Assembly (NCBI GenBank): GCA_905479105.1
Contig: CAJQLE010000003.1
Span: 372,001 to 436,000, forward strand
Reading direction: 5' to 3'
Origin: an uncultured Flavobacteriales bacterium
GTDB lineage: Bacteria > Bacteroidota > Bacteroidia > Flavobacteriales_G > Salibacteraceae
Length of the DNA stretch: 64,000 nt
The position numbers and the translations under genes were made by a program. Shown piece by piece: positions 36,463 through 45,772 of the stretch. The notes under the pieces are model-generated. The model saw nothing but the letters and a program-made list of their open reading frames with translations. It was not told where the DNA came from and searched no databases. Positions within the stretch are counted from its first letter, which is position 1, and each line of letters starts with the position of its first letter.

Positions 36463-37409
36463 TGATGAAACCCGATAGTAGAATTTATGTTGCTGGCCAT
36501 AGAGGAATGGTAGGTTCTGCCATTTTAAGAAAACTCGAAAAGGAAGGCTTTAAGAATGTCACAGTTCGCACTTCAGCTGAATTGGATTTGAGAAATCAGG
36601 CAGCGGTAAACCAGTTTTTTGAGGATCAACAACCAGAATTTGTCTTTATGTCCGCAGCTAAAGTTGGTGGCATTGTGGCGAACAATACCTATCGAGCCGA
36701 TTTTATTTATGACAATGTGATGATTGAAGCGAATGTGATCAAAGCATCGCACGAATACAAAGTCGCCAAGATGTTATTCTTAGGTTCGAGTTGTATCTAT
36801 CCAAAATTGGCTCCTCAACCACTCAAAGAAGAATATTTACTTGAGGGTTACCTTGAGCAAACCAACGAGCCATATGCCATTGCAAAGATTGCTGGTGTAA
36901 AGATGGCTGAAGCTTTCAGAGATCAATACGATTGTAATTTCATTTCAGCGATGCCAACGAATCTCTATGGCCCAAATGACAATTACGACCTTCAAAATTC
37001 ACATGTTCTTCCCGCTTTATTGCGAAAGTTTCATTCGGCAGCAAAAGAAGGAAAGAGTCAAGTAGAGATTTGGGGCACTGGTAGCCCTAAGCGTGAGTTT
37101 TTACATGTGAATGACCTCGCTGATGCATCTCTTTTCCTAATGCAAAACTATAATGGACGTGGCTTTGTGAATGTAGGTTCAGGAACTGATGTTTCCACTA
37201 AAGAATTGGCCGAAATGATCGCTAAAACCATCGGCTTTAAGGGTGACTTGGTTTTCAATACCTCGAAGCCTGATGGCACTCCTCGTAAATTGATGGATGT
37301 GAGCCGCCTGCATGGTTTAGGTTGGAAACACACCATCCAATTAGAGGAAGGTATTAGAGCCGTTTACGATGAAATGAAGAATACGGAAGTATTCAACCAT
37401 TCCGCTTAA
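36462..37409 (+). CDS. fcl: GDP-L-fucose synthase
   Basis: Epimerises and reduces the Gmd product to GDP-L-fucose. The 315-residue protein has the Rossmann motif VAGHRGMVGSAI (about residues 9-20), the loop MSAAKVGGIVANN, the SSCIYPK active-site segment, the catalytic Tyr/Lys in PYAIAKIAG, and NLYGPNDNYD. The start codon overlaps the gmd stop (TAATG), so the pair is translationally coupled. A second in-frame ATG follows immediately at 36465. It supplies fucose for the surface polysaccharide implied by the genes that follow. Confidence 0.96.
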   Translation: MMKPDSRIYVAGHRGMVGSAILRKLEKEGFKNVTVRTSAELDLRNQAAVNQFFEDQQPEFVFMSAAKVGGIVANNTYRADFIYDNVMIEANVIKASHEYKVAKMLFLGSSCIYPKLAPQPLKEEYLLEGYLEQTNEPYAIAKIAGVKMAEAFRDQYDCNFISAMPTNLYGPNDNYDLQNSHVLPALLRKFHSAAKEGKSQVEIWGTGSPKREFLHVNDLADASLFLMQNYNGRGFVNVGSGTDVSTKELAEMIAKTIGFKGDLVFNTSKPDGTPRKLMDVSRLHGLGWKHTIQLEEGIRAVYDEMKNTEVFNHSA

Positions 37410-37418
37410 CTTCGTGCA

Positions 37419-38984
37419 ATGCGCGGGATTATTGGCCTATTCGTCTTTTTTTCTTGCTCGTTCTTCGGACGCGCTCAAGTGGGTTTATCGCCCCTCAATC
37501 CGATTCACACACCTCTTCTCCAAAAAAGTATTTCGTCTACGGTAGAGATTCGTCAAACTGCGTTCGCGCCTTACCTGATACCACTGGAAGAGCTGGATAG
37601 TATCTATGATGCCGATACAGAGAATTGGAAGCGCAAGGAGTATAATTCGTGGCTCATGCGAAAAATGCGGAACGAACATTTGATCGAAGTTTCTAAAAAG
37701 GATTTTGTGTTGAAGGGAGATGCAGTCTTCAATCTTGAGGCAGCCCGTCAATCTGATGATACCGGTCGCAGGATGTATACCAATTCTAGAGGGTATAGTT
37801 TCACCGGAGCGATAGGTGAACGTTTTTTCTTTGCAACCACTTTTTATGAAAACCAATCGATCTTTCCAAATTACATGGATAGCGTGGTCTCAGCGCGCGG
37901 TGATTTCAATAATCCTGCTGACCCAGAGCGTGGCAGTGTTCCTGGATATGGACGATGGAAACCATTCAATACTTCCGAGAGTTATGATTATGATTATACA
38001 CTCGGAACAGGTTATGTTGGAGTTGCACTGACGGATCAGTCATTTATTCAATTCGGGCACGATAAGCAGTTTGTGGGTTACGGCTATCGGTCGTTGCTCT
38101 TATCTGATGCTTCTGCACCTTATACTTTTCTTAGATTGCATGGAAGCTTTTTAAAAAATAAGCTGACTTACACAACTACTTGGGCAGTTCTTCAATATTT
38201 GGAGCGCGTTGCACCAGTCAACTACAACAACAAGGAAGCCATGTTTAGACGACTCGGTGCACGGTTTAGTTATTTGCATTATCAACCCAAGCACTGGTTA
38301 GGAATTGGACTGTTTGATGGAAGTACATGGGATAGTCAAAGAAATAGCCACCCATCAAGTATTGAGTTTTATTCTCCACATGCATTCATATTTACAGAGG
38401 ATGGCATAAGAAATCATATTCTTGGAATGAACGGCCATATAGATCCGTTCAAATTTGCGTCAATCTACGGTCAGCTAGCCTTGAATACACGAAGTGGAGG
38501 CAAAGCGTTGCAGGCAGGTGTCAAATTCACACCTCTTGAAGGACTGATGATTCAAGCAGAATGGAATGAAGTAGGTTCGGCATTCTACTATTCTTCAAAG
38601 AACCCAAGTCAGAATGGCATTAAAGTTACAGAACCTTTTGAAGCTGGAACTTTAACGCAAGATTTTTATCAGCATAATGATCAATCATTAGGGCACCCTT
38701 TAGGTGTTGGTGTTCAAGAATTAACAATTCGTGCGTATTACCGATTCAGAGATTTCTTTGTCAGTGGTGTCTATCACTCAATGAAAAAGGGACAACCACT
38801 TTTTAATGCATCCATTGATTATTTTCAATTTGAAGGCGGTTATATTATCAACCCTAAATCCAATATGATGATAGCATTGGGTAACATCAATCGCACAGAG
38901 CGAAATGGTGTATCAGCGCTTCTTGATACTTACACTTATGTAGCTTTTCGAACGAGTTTGCTAAATAGATACTTAGACTTTTAA
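37419..38984 (+). CDS. Wzi/RemB-like outer-membrane capsule assembly protein (first copy)
   Basis: A 521-residue exported protein with a signal peptide ending at about residue 20 (FFGRAQ). The rest is a predicted 18-strand-like barrel. Segments FIQFGHDKQFVGYGYRSLLLSDASAPYTFL and HPLGVGVQELTIRAYYRF correspond to the Wzi capsule-attachment family, to which gliding protein RemB also belongs. Role: holding or assembling surface polysaccharide on the outer membrane, or surface motility. It lies nine bases after fcl and two bases before a WecA-like gene. A paralogue with the same landmarks follows at 40,075. Confidence 0.78.
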   Translation: MRGIIGLFVFFSCSFFGRAQVGLSPLNPIHTPLLQKSISSTVEIRQTAFAPYLIPLEELDSIYDADTENWKRKEYNSWLMRKMRNEHLIEVSKKDFVLKGDAVFNLEAARQSDDTGRRMYTNSRGYSFTGAIGERFFFATTFYENQSIFPNYMDSVVSARGDFNNPADPERGSVPGYGRWKPFNTSESYDYDYTLGTGYVGVALTDQSFIQFGHDKQFVGYGYRSLLLSDASAPYTFLRLHGSFLKNKLTYTTTWAVLQYLERVAPVNYNNKEAMFRRLGARFSYLHYQPKHWLGIGLFDGSTWDSQRNSHPSSIEFYSPHAFIFTEDGIRNHILGMNGHIDPFKFASIYGQLALNTRSGGKALQAGVKFTPLEGLMIQAEWNEVGSAFYYSSKNPSQNGIKVTEPFEAGTLTQDFYQHNDQSLGHPLGVGVQELTIRAYYRFRDFFVSGVYHSMKKGQPLFNASIDYFQFEGGYIINPKSNMMIALGNINRTERNGVSALLDTYTYVAFRTSLLNRYLDF

Positions 38985-38986
38985 CT

Positions 38987-40078
38987 ATGATCAATATAAT
39001 TCTTGCATTTGTTACTGCGCTGATTGTTGCCGTTCTTTCTACTCCGGCATTAATCAAGATTGCATATTTAAAGCGTTTGGTTGACGAATCCGGAGAAGAG
39101 CGAAAACTGCACTTCAGACGAATACCAACCATTGGTGGGATCATCATTTTCGCGGGAACACTTTTCGCTTATTTGATGTGGTATCCTTTTGAAGAAATGG
39201 CTGATGTTTCTGAAATGGGTCGTGCTTTAAAAGACTTTCAGTACATCGGAGCCACTATGATTATCTTGTTTTTCATTGGAATTAAAGATGACATCATTGG
39301 CACGGCACCTGTGAAGAAACTTGTTGGTCACCTCATAGTGGCTTTCATTTTGGTGATCATGGGCGATATTAGAATCACAGGAATGTATGGGCTGTTTGGT
39401 ATTGAAGAGCTTCCAGAGTGGGGAAGTATATTCCTTTCAATTCTAACTTACACTGCTATCGTTAATGCAATCAATCTGATTGATGGTGTAGATGGATTGG
39501 CAAGTGGAGTCGGTATTATTGCTTCTGTGGCAATGGGGATTTGGTTCTATTATGCAGGTGCGATTCAACACGCGGTTTTAGCGATGGCGATGGCAGGAAG
39601 CCTGATAGGGTTTTTGGTATATAATTTTTCGCCTGCCAAGATTTTCATGGGAGATAGTGGTTCGTTAACCATAGGTTTAGTGTTATCCATCTTGGCGATT
39701 AAACTGATTGAATATCCTGTGGATGATTTGCCAAATGAGTTAATTGGCTTTTCCCGCCCTGTCTTTGCGATGGCTGCATTGGTTTATCCTTTAACTGATA
39801 CGTTGCGAATTTTCATTTATCGAATAGCCCGAGGTTTGTCTCCTTTTGCAGCAGATAGAAATCACATTCACCATCGACTCATGGATCTTGGGCTTGGACA
39901 TAGAAAAACGGTTTTATTAATATATGCTACCTCTATTTTTATTATTCTACTATCTACTAGTATTCCTCTTGAACCAAGCGCTGTGATGATCGTTACCGCT
40001 CTTGTGGCCTTGGTAGTTTCCCAAATACCTGGTTTATTGGTAATGCTGAAAAAGAAAAAGGAGTTGACCAAAGCATGA
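38987..40078 (+). CDS. WecA-like undecaprenyl-phosphate sugar-1-phosphate transferase
   Basis: A 363-residue integral membrane enzyme of the MraY/WecA/TagO family (glycosyltransferase 4), with about 11 transmembrane helices. It starts polysaccharide or O-antigen synthesis by placing a sugar phosphate, often GlcNAc-1-P, on undecaprenyl phosphate at the inner membrane. Visible motifs are RRIPTIGGIIIF, the Mg-binding GIKDDIIG, NAINLIDGVDGLASG, FMGDSGSL, and the cytoplasmic His motif ADRNHIHHRL. The sugar specificity cannot be read. Its start is two bases after the first Wzi-like gene, and its stop overlaps the second by four bases. Confidence 0.92.
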   Translation: MINIILAFVTALIVAVLSTPALIKIAYLKRLVDESGEERKLHFRRIPTIGGIIIFAGTLFAYLMWYPFEEMADVSEMGRALKDFQYIGATMIILFFIGIKDDIIGTAPVKKLVGHLIVAFILVIMGDIRITGMYGLFGIEELPEWGSIFLSILTYTAIVNAINLIDGVDGLASGVGIIASVAMGIWFYYAGAIQHAVLAMAMAGSLIGFLVYNFSPAKIFMGDSGSLTIGLVLSILAIKLIEYPVDDLPNELIGFSRPVFAMAALVYPLTDTLRIFIYRIARGLSPFAADRNHIHHRLMDLGLGHRKTVLLIYATSIFIILLSTSIPLEPSAVMIVTALVALVVSQIPGLLVMLKKKKELTKA

Positions 40079-41670
40079 GATTAACTCTGATCATAGCTTT
40101 TTTGTATTTGGTAGGTGTTTTAAATGCCCAGAATGGACTAGTTCCGTTGGAGTATTTTACTTCTGTCAAAACGGAAATAATGATGAGCGATTCTGTGATG
40201 AGTGTACATCCAGAAATGAAGCCATACAGCTATTGGACGGTTCAGGAGAATTCACCTTTACCCGATTCAATGAATGCTTACTCTTATTTGCCATTTAAAC
40301 ATACAGATGATAGTTATGTGAGTATTTCACCACGCCTAGATGTTGGTATATATAATCAAGCAGGATCAAGATATAAGACTAGTTTTAATTCAATAGGGGG
40401 CTTTGGAGTAGGTGCGGGATATAAGAATCGCGTGTATATTAATTTAGAAGGAGTGCTGGGTTATACAAATCCACCAAATTACAGAAAACGAATAATTGAT
40501 AGCCTAGGAATTGTTCCTGGTTTCGGATATGCTGGTCAATCTAGAAATAATCAGAACGATTATGATTTCACTCAGTGGACAGGCTCTGCTGCTTTTAAAC
40601 CTTCGAAGCATTTTGAATTATTTGCAGGAAGAGGGAAGCATTTCATCGGAGAAGGTTATCGGTCAATTTTTTTGAGTGACTTTTCTTCGAATTATAATTA
40701 CTTAAGGGCTGATGTTAATGTTTGGAGACTCAAATATGCAGTGCTGTATACTCAAATGGATCAGGCAAATAATTACCCGACTAATACCTATCCAATAGGT
40801 AAGAAATACAGTACGATGCATTACCTGAGTTCAAACGTAACTAAGTGGTGGTCAATTGGTGCTTTTGAGTCTATAGTTTGGGAAGCAGAAGACTCCGTTG
40901 TAAATCGAAGCTTTGACATCAACTATGCCAATCCTCTAATATTTTTTCGTCCCGTGGAATATTCTATCGGTTCTAGCGATAATAGTCTTCTTGGGTTTAG
41001 TTCAACACTACGCCCAGCGAAAGGCCTAACACTGTATGGGCAGATTTTGCTAGATGAATTTTTATTCAGAGAGTGGAGCGCTCCATTATGGCTGAGAATA
41101 TCAGGTGACTCTACAATACGAACCGGCTATTGGGCCAACAAACAGTCATATCAATTGGGTGTTAAGTTATTGGAGCCGTTCGGTTGGAAAAATGCATCCG
41201 TGTTGGCTGAATTTAATGCTGTAAGACCATTTACCTACGGACATAGCAATCAAACACAGAGCTTCTCAAATGCCAATCAACCACTTGCTCACCCACTCGG
41301 ATCAAATTTTATTGAATGGGTTCAGATTACCACTTGGCAGCCAGGAAGGTTTTGTTTCGGGTTGTTTTCAACCTACTCACGAAAAGGATATAGCAACAAC
41401 ATAAGCTTTATGGGCGAGGACGTTCTTATCTCAAATAGAGATAGAGATGATGCAAACAGAGAATATGGAAACTTTATGTTGCAAGGCAGGAGGGAAGATG
41501 TAGCGAATATTCGTCTAAATGCAGGATATGTGCTTATTCAACAGTGGAATTTGAGGTTAGATGCAACTGTTCATTATCGACTTCAACGCAGTTCGTCTCA
41601 AAAAGACGAAATGGTATTCTTAGGCCTTGGCTTGAGCACCGCATTGTGGAACAACTACCGAAATTTATAA
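40075..41670 (+). CDS. Wzi-like outer-membrane capsule assembly protein (second copy)
   Basis: A 531-residue exported barrel protein, signal peptide to about residue 18 (GVLNAQ). It shares landmarks with the copy 1 kb upstream: GKHFIGEGYRSIFLSDFSSNYNYLR matches GYGYRSLLLSDASAPYTFLR, and HPLGSNFIEWVQITTW matches HPLGVGVQELTIRAYY. Family role: surface attachment or assembly of capsule. The ATG overlaps the WecA-like stop (ATGA), so all three are coupled. It is the last gene of the gmd operon and is convergent with the next lipoprotein gene 13 bases away. Confidence 0.77.
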   Translation: MRLTLIIAFLYLVGVLNAQNGLVPLEYFTSVKTEIMMSDSVMSVHPEMKPYSYWTVQENSPLPDSMNAYSYLPFKHTDDSYVSISPRLDVGIYNQAGSRYKTSFNSIGGFGVGAGYKNRVYINLEGVLGYTNPPNYRKRIIDSLGIVPGFGYAGQSRNNQNDYDFTQWTGSAAFKPSKHFELFAGRGKHFIGEGYRSIFLSDFSSNYNYLRADVNVWRLKYAVLYTQMDQANNYPTNTYPIGKKYSTMHYLSSNVTKWWSIGAFESIVWEAEDSVVNRSFDINYANPLIFFRPVEYSIGSSDNSLLGFSSTLRPAKGLTLYGQILLDEFLFREWSAPLWLRISGDSTIRTGYWANKQSYQLGVKLLEPFGWKNASVLAEFNAVRPFTYGHSNQTQSFSNANQPLAHPLGSNFIEWVQITTWQPGRFCFGLFSTYSRKGYSNNISFMGEDVLISNRDRDDANREYGNFMLQGRREDVANIRLNAGYVLIQQWNLRLDATVHYRLQRSSSQKDEMVFLGLGLSTALWNNYRNL

Positions 41671-41682
41671 GGTACTTCTGGC

Positions 41683-42699
41683 TTATTTCCCAGTGGTTGG
41701 GAAGTTGCCTTCTACTGGACGAACAAAACCAAAATATGGCGTTGAGATCTCTTCTTTAGGAATTTCATTGAATGCGCGATAAAACACAAAAGGTAAATCT
41801 TCAGATATTCCAGGGAAAAGCGTTGAAGCCATCTCATGCATTGCTTTATTTTCTGCAGCCAGAGCTGTTGTGTCTTTTATGTTAATATCACTGCGATACT
41901 TGATCATTGTGCATATTTGATTATCAACACGTTGAGGCATGATTTTGAAAATTTCAGGCTGAGTTGTAATTTCTGTAATCATTAATGGCATAGGGTAAAT
42001 TACTTGCGCTTTTTCAGTCAAAGATTGATTGAATGCATCCATTTCCGCAGCGATGCGATATTGCCAATTGTTTTCCGCAGGAGTCATGCATGTGTTGGAT
42101 AGCACCATGTGATTTATAGCGGGGATTAAATGATCTTTTCCACCCTCTTTTTCTGCCATACGAAACAATTCGGGAGCCGTAAACCCGCTGATGGTATACC
42201 TGCCAAACTGGAGTGTGTTTAGTCTCCATTGATCGTCAACACGCGTGTAAAATGTTGTGACCAAGTAGCGATCACCGTCTCGTTTTGGTTCTAAAATTGA
42301 TACAAATGATTCTTCAGAAGGACTGTGGTATTGTATGATGTAATCGTTGTCAGTTTCATTCCCAGAGATCACCGTTACATCATTTTGAGCTTCTTGTTTA
42401 ACTGTGTGGTATTCATCCACAGCACTAAACCCTTTTGATTTAATGATGGAACTTGTTTGCTCTAAAAATGGTGTTAAGGTTTCATTGACAGAAGCGCGTA
42501 GATCAGCAGTCATTAAATCGGTTAATTTCTTTTGATCTTTGTTTTTCAAAGCGTCAATAACAGCCGAATTTAGCTTTGTGATTTCATTCTTCACCAGAGG
42601 CCGGATGCTCTGATTGCGTAGCGTGCCTTCGTGCTTTTTACTGCAGCTGGCAAGCGAAAAGGTTAGGATGAAAATGAGGCTTATTCGGCTTAAGGTCAT
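41683..42699 (-). CDS. Hypothetical lipoprotein
   Basis: A 338-residue lipoprotein with signal MTLSRISLIFILTFSLASCSKK (lipobox LASC). I do not recognise the family. An N-terminal helical stretch (ITKLNSAVIDALKNKDQKKLTDLMTADLR) has the look of the small DUF3887/SnoaL-like domains that begin with 'number of uses per cell' helices, but this is weak. Two cysteines (NTCM, QICTM) lie in the second half. It is a single gene on the minus strand, convergent with the second Wzi-like gene and located just downstream of the type I secretion scar. Confidence 0.6.
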   Translation of the reverse strand: MTLSRISLIFILTFSLASCSKKHEGTLRNQSIRPLVKNEITKLNSAVIDALKNKDQKKLTDLMTADLRASVNETLTPFLEQTSSIIKSKGFSAVDEYHTVKQEAQNDVTVISGNETDNDYIIQYHSPSEESFVSILEPKRDGDRYLVTTFYTRVDDQWRLNTLQFGRYTISGFTAPELFRMAEKEGGKDHLIPAINHMVLSNTCMTPAENNWQYRIAAEMDAFNQSLTEKAQVIYPMPLMITEITTQPEIFKIMPQRVDNQICTMIKYRSDINIKDTTALAAENKAMHEMASTLFPGISEDLPFVFYRAFNEIPKEEISTPYFGFVRPVEGNFPTTGK

Positions 42700-42720
42700 G
42701 AATTGTCAAGTTTAGCTTAG

Positions 42721-42737
42721 AGCTTTAGTCTAAAGCT
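42721..42737. repeat. Short inverted repeat after the TolC remnant
   Basis: AGCTTTAG, one T, CTAAAGCT form a near-perfect palindrome that touches the stop codon of the TolC remnant. There is no T run, so it is at best a weak terminator, perhaps left from the lost operon. Confidence 0.45.
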
Positions 42738-43030
42738 TATTGGTTTATAAGGTTCAGGTAATATGATTCCTGGTTTGCGGTTTGAATTACTTTAAATGCA
42801 GCGCTTGTCTGCTTAGCACGAGTTTCATAAAGTTTTGCTTGAGCATCAAAAAGCTTGTTCTCCCGAGAATTCAATAAAAACACACTGCTTTCACCAATAG
42901 CAAACTTGGTCTTCTCTGCTTCCAAAAGAGTTGTATAATTCGTAGTCATTCGATTGTATAGACTGGCTTGCTGTGCATTGGTCTCAAAAGCAAATACCTG
43001 CTCATTTAGTTTGTTCTGGAGAGACCTAAA
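42737..43030 (-). pseudogene. C-terminal remnant of a TolC-family outer-membrane channel
   Basis: The last ~95 codons of a TolC-like protein remain in frame: LQNKLNEQV, NYTTLLEAEKTKFAIGESSVFLLNSRENKLFDAQAKLYE. The GESSxFxxNSRExK signature is typical of the second helical repeat of Bacteroidota TolC proteins, which are normally about 450 residues. The frame stays open upstream to a stop at 43124-43126, but that upstream sequence encodes, in another frame, the start of an ABC exporter. The first ATG in frame (42949) lies inside the homology, so a 70-codon ORF there is not a real gene. Confidence 0.75.
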
Positions 43031-43137
43031 GGAAGCGACAAATTGATAAGCCCACTTAATGCAGCAAAAAGGAAAATCCGAGTAATATCCTTTTGGTCGG
43101 CTTTTATAAGTCGAAACAATCGTTTAAGAGGCGGCAT
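43006..43137 (-). pseudogene. N-terminal remnant of a type I secretion ABC exporter
   Basis: Starting at an ATG at 43137 the minus strand encodes 38 codons (MPPLKRLFRLIKADQ..., SGLINLSLPLG) that match the start of the HlyB-like ABC exporters of Bacteroidota, including the beginning of the first membrane helix. After LPLG the homology ends abruptly, five unrelated codons follow, and the frame closes at 43006. TolC-type coding sequence in the next frame begins at the same point. In related genomes the order ABC-HlyD-TolC is usual, so the middle has been deleted. Confidence 0.7.
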
Positions 43138-43223
43138 GGGCTAAGATAATTTGTTGATTTTTTAATTGAATGCCAAAAATCCGACACGAATGCCAGTATA
43201 AAAAATAAAAAAATGTTACCAGA

Positions 43224-44432
43224 CTAGAGAATAGCGCTAATATCATCCAACATGCTGTTGAGCATTGAATGGTAATTGTATTTTTCTTTACTGATCGATC
43301 TACCTTGATCTCGAAGGGTGGTGGCGGTTTTGGTGTCATTTAAAACAGAAATTACGGTTTCTGCGAAGGCATCAATTTCATCAACAATATACGCATGCTT
43401 TTTGTTTTCGATTTCAATTCCCTCTGCTCCTACTGAAGTCGTTACTAAAGGAAGCCCTCTATACAAAGCATCAAAGGTTTTTATTTTCATTCCACTGCCA
43501 AATCGTAGAGGAACAATAGCACATCTGCATTTTTGCATTATAGGCTCTAAATCATCAACAAAGCCTAAGGGATTTACGCCTTTAGTTTGTTTCATTAATG
43601 AGGAAAGTGCTTTATCAGATCCGCTGCCGCATACATTCAGAATAGCATTGGGCTCTTTCGCATAGATTTTAGGCCAACAATTTTGAATAAACCAATGGAT
43701 ACCATCTCTATTGGGTTCCCAGCTTAATGTGCCAGCATAAAAAACTTCTTTTTTATTAGATTCCAAGTCTATAGGGTCGAGTTTGAGCAATGCATCATTC
43801 CCTAGATGATACGTAGTCCTAAATTGTCCCGACTCTAATCCAAGTTCGCTCATCAACGCCTCTTGATCATTCGGTGCAGCAAAGGTGAACGTTGAACGTT
43901 TAATGGCATATCGTTCAAGCTGCTTAACGCGACTTGCTTCCCATTCAAGCATCCATTTTATAAGAAACGTTCCTCGCATAGTCGCGAAATCAGACCAAAG
44001 CTTAAACTCAGCATTGTGACTGTGGTAAATGATTTTTCCTTTGAATTCCTCTGGGATCAAATCAATCGTTTCTGCATGATCCACAATAACAACATCACTA
44101 GCTTCAGCTGACCATTTTATCATCGTTTCTAGCTCTTTCGAGTAAATTCTAAAGGCATTGAAACTAGGGGCAGTCATCAATGCAATGAAAAAATTTATAC
44201 CCGTGCGCGGTTGATGATTGTCAAACACTTGCATATGCTGAAGTCCAGGAATAGCCTCTTTCAAAGCTTGCACAGCCTTCTTTCGTTTTCCACCAAAAGC
44301 ACAAATCAATTTTACATTGAAATGCGCTGTAAGAAATTGTAATAATCTAAAGGACTTGATTCGTCCTCCACTGTCCGGAGGATATGGCAACTCTGTGGTT
44401 ACGTAAAGTAATGTCGGTTTTGGTTGGCTCAT
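43224..44432 (-). CDS. Glycosyltransferase (group 1 / GT4 type)
   Basis: A 402-residue cytosolic glycosyltransferase with GT-B fold. The N-terminus LYVTTELPYPPDSGGRIKSF (about residues 9-28) is the acceptor-side glycine loop. The donor-binding C-terminal half has FYAGTLSWEPNRDGIHWFI (about residues 230-248) and the conserved block IVPLRFGSGMKIKTFDALYRGLPLVTTSVGAEGIE, where Glu-x7-Glu is partly replaced. Donor and acceptor are not predictable. Its start shares a base with the metK stop, so both may be cotranscribed. The nearest polysaccharide genes are 2-8 kb away. Confidence 0.88.
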   Translation of the reverse strand: MSQPKPTLLYVTTELPYPPDSGGRIKSFRLLQFLTAHFNVKLICAFGGKRKKAVQALKEAIPGLQHMQVFDNHQPRTGINFFIALMTAPSFNAFRIYSKELETMIKWSAEASDVVIVDHAETIDLIPEEFKGKIIYHSHNAEFKLWSDFATMRGTFLIKWMLEWEASRVKQLERYAIKRSTFTFAAPNDQEALMSELGLESGQFRTTYHLGNDALLKLDPIDLESNKKEVFYAGTLSWEPNRDGIHWFIQNCWPKIYAKEPNAILNVCGSGSDKALSSLMKQTKGVNPLGFVDDLEPIMQKCRCAIVPLRFGSGMKIKTFDALYRGLPLVTTSVGAEGIEIENKKHAYIVDEIDAFAETVISVLNDTKTATTLRDQGRSISKEKYNYHSMLNSMLDDISAIL

Positions 44433-45685
44433 TAAATGCCAAAGGCAGCTTTGATTTTATCCACCATATTCAATTCTTCCCAAGGGAATAACTTCACCGT
44501 TAAAGTGACACTTTCGCCAGAAACATTGACGAATGTCTTTTCTACTTCTTCGGTCAATCTGCCCATGTGTCCGTAGGCAGCAGTTTCTGAATAAATAGGC
44601 GTGCGAAGGTTAAATCGCTTTTCTATTGCGTAAGGCTTTAGATCGAATAATTCAGTTAATTTCTTAGCGATATCGCCATCACTCATTTCAACTTTAGATG
44701 TGCCATAAGTGTCAATGAATAAACCCACCGGTTTTGCAACTCCAATGGCGTAAGCCACTTGAACAAGTGCCTCATCAGCAACTCCAGCAGCGACCAAATT
44801 TTTTGCGATATGACGTGTGGCATAAGCTGCAGAGCGGTCAACTTTACTAGGATCTTTTCCACTAAATGCTCCTCCACCATGTGCTCCTTTGCCGCCATAT
44901 GTATCGACAATGATTTTTCTTCCTGTCAATCCAGTATCTCCATGTGGTCCACCAATTACAAATTTCCCAGTCGGATTTACATGGTAAACAATAGTGTCAT
45001 CGAACAAACTCTGAATGTGAGGCGGTAATTGAGCTTTTACGCGAGGGATTAAAATATTGATTACATCACTTTTAATCTTTTCGAGCATGCGCTTTTCTTC
45101 GTCAAAATCGTCATGTTGCGTAGAAACAACGATGGCTTCTATGCGCTGTGGTTGATTGTCGTCAGAATATTCGATGGTTACTTGCGCCTTAGAGTCAGGT
45201 CTCAAGTATGTCATTTCTTTACCAGCTTTTCTAATTGCAGCCAGTTCTCTCAACAATCTGTGAGAAAGATCTGCAGCTAAAGGCATGTAGTTTTCGGTTT
45301 CGTTGGTAGCATAACCAAACATCATCCCTTGATCACCAGCTCCTTGGTCTTCCTTATTCACTCTGTCCACACCTTGATTGATGTCAGGGCTTTGCTCATG
45401 AATAGCAGATAATACGCCACAAGAGTCAGCCTCAAACATGTAGGCGCTTTTTGTGTATCCGATTTTGCGGATTACTTCTCTAGCAATCGATTGAACATCA
45501 AGATAGGTTTTGGTTTTGACCTCCCCAGCTAATACGACTTGACCCGTAGTCACGAGCGTTTCGCAAGCAACTTTTGATTCTGGATCAAAGGCTAGAAAAT
45601 GATCGACTAAAGCGTCAGAAATTGCATCTGCAATCTTGTCTGGGTGTCCTTCTGAAACGGACTCGGATGTGAATAAGTATGACAT
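44432..45685 (-). CDS. metK: S-adenosylmethionine synthetase
   Basis: Makes S-adenosylmethionine from methionine and ATP. The 417-residue protein carries the N-terminal [20 protein letters not shown] (residues 6-25), the [12 protein letters not shown] hexapeptide region near 118, and [21 protein letters not shown] with the ATP-binding [19 protein letters not shown] loop. It is slightly longer than E. coli MetK, within the Bacteroidota range. A promoter box lies 20 bases upstream. With ahcY at 55.7 kb it covers two steps of the methyl cycle. Confidence 0.97.
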   Translation of the reverse strand: MSYLFTSESVSEGHPDKIADAISDALVDHFLAFDPESKVACETLVTTGQVVLAGEVKTKTYLDVQSIAREVIRKIGYTKSAYMFEADSCGVLSAIHEQSPDINQGVDRVNKEDQGAGDQGMMFGYATNETENYMPLAADLSHRLLRELAAIRKAGKEMTYLRPDSKAQVTIEYSDDNQPQRIEAIVVSTQHDDFDEEKRMLEKIKSDVINILIPRVKAQLPPHIQSLFDDTIVYHVNPTGKFVIGGPHGDTGLTGRKIIVDTYGGKGAHGGGAFSGKDPSKVDRSAAYATRHIAKNLVAAGVADEALVQVAYAIGVAKPVGLFIDTYGTSKVEMSDGDIAKKLTELFDLKPYAIEKRFNLRTPIYSETAAYGHMGRLTEEVEKTFVNVSGESVTLTVKLFPWEELNMVDKIKAAFGI

Positions 45686-45705
45686 TTATTTCAAAATTGA
45701 AGTGC

Positions 45706-45713
45706 CAAATGTA
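45706..45713 (-). promoter_or_regulatory. -7 promoter box for metK
   Basis: On the minus strand TACATTTG, followed by G, lies 20 bases before the metK start codon and matches TAnnTTTG exactly. Confidence 0.5.
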
Positions 45714-45772
45714 GCGGTTGGAAATGAAGTTTTAAGAAGTAATTGCCTCTGATTTTTAAGCTGATAAAGTTT

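Noticed and set aside
42737-42949. A 70-codon ORF that could be called a small hypothetical protein
   Set aside because: Its first ATG lies in the middle of TolC homology that continues upstream, so it is part of a remnant.
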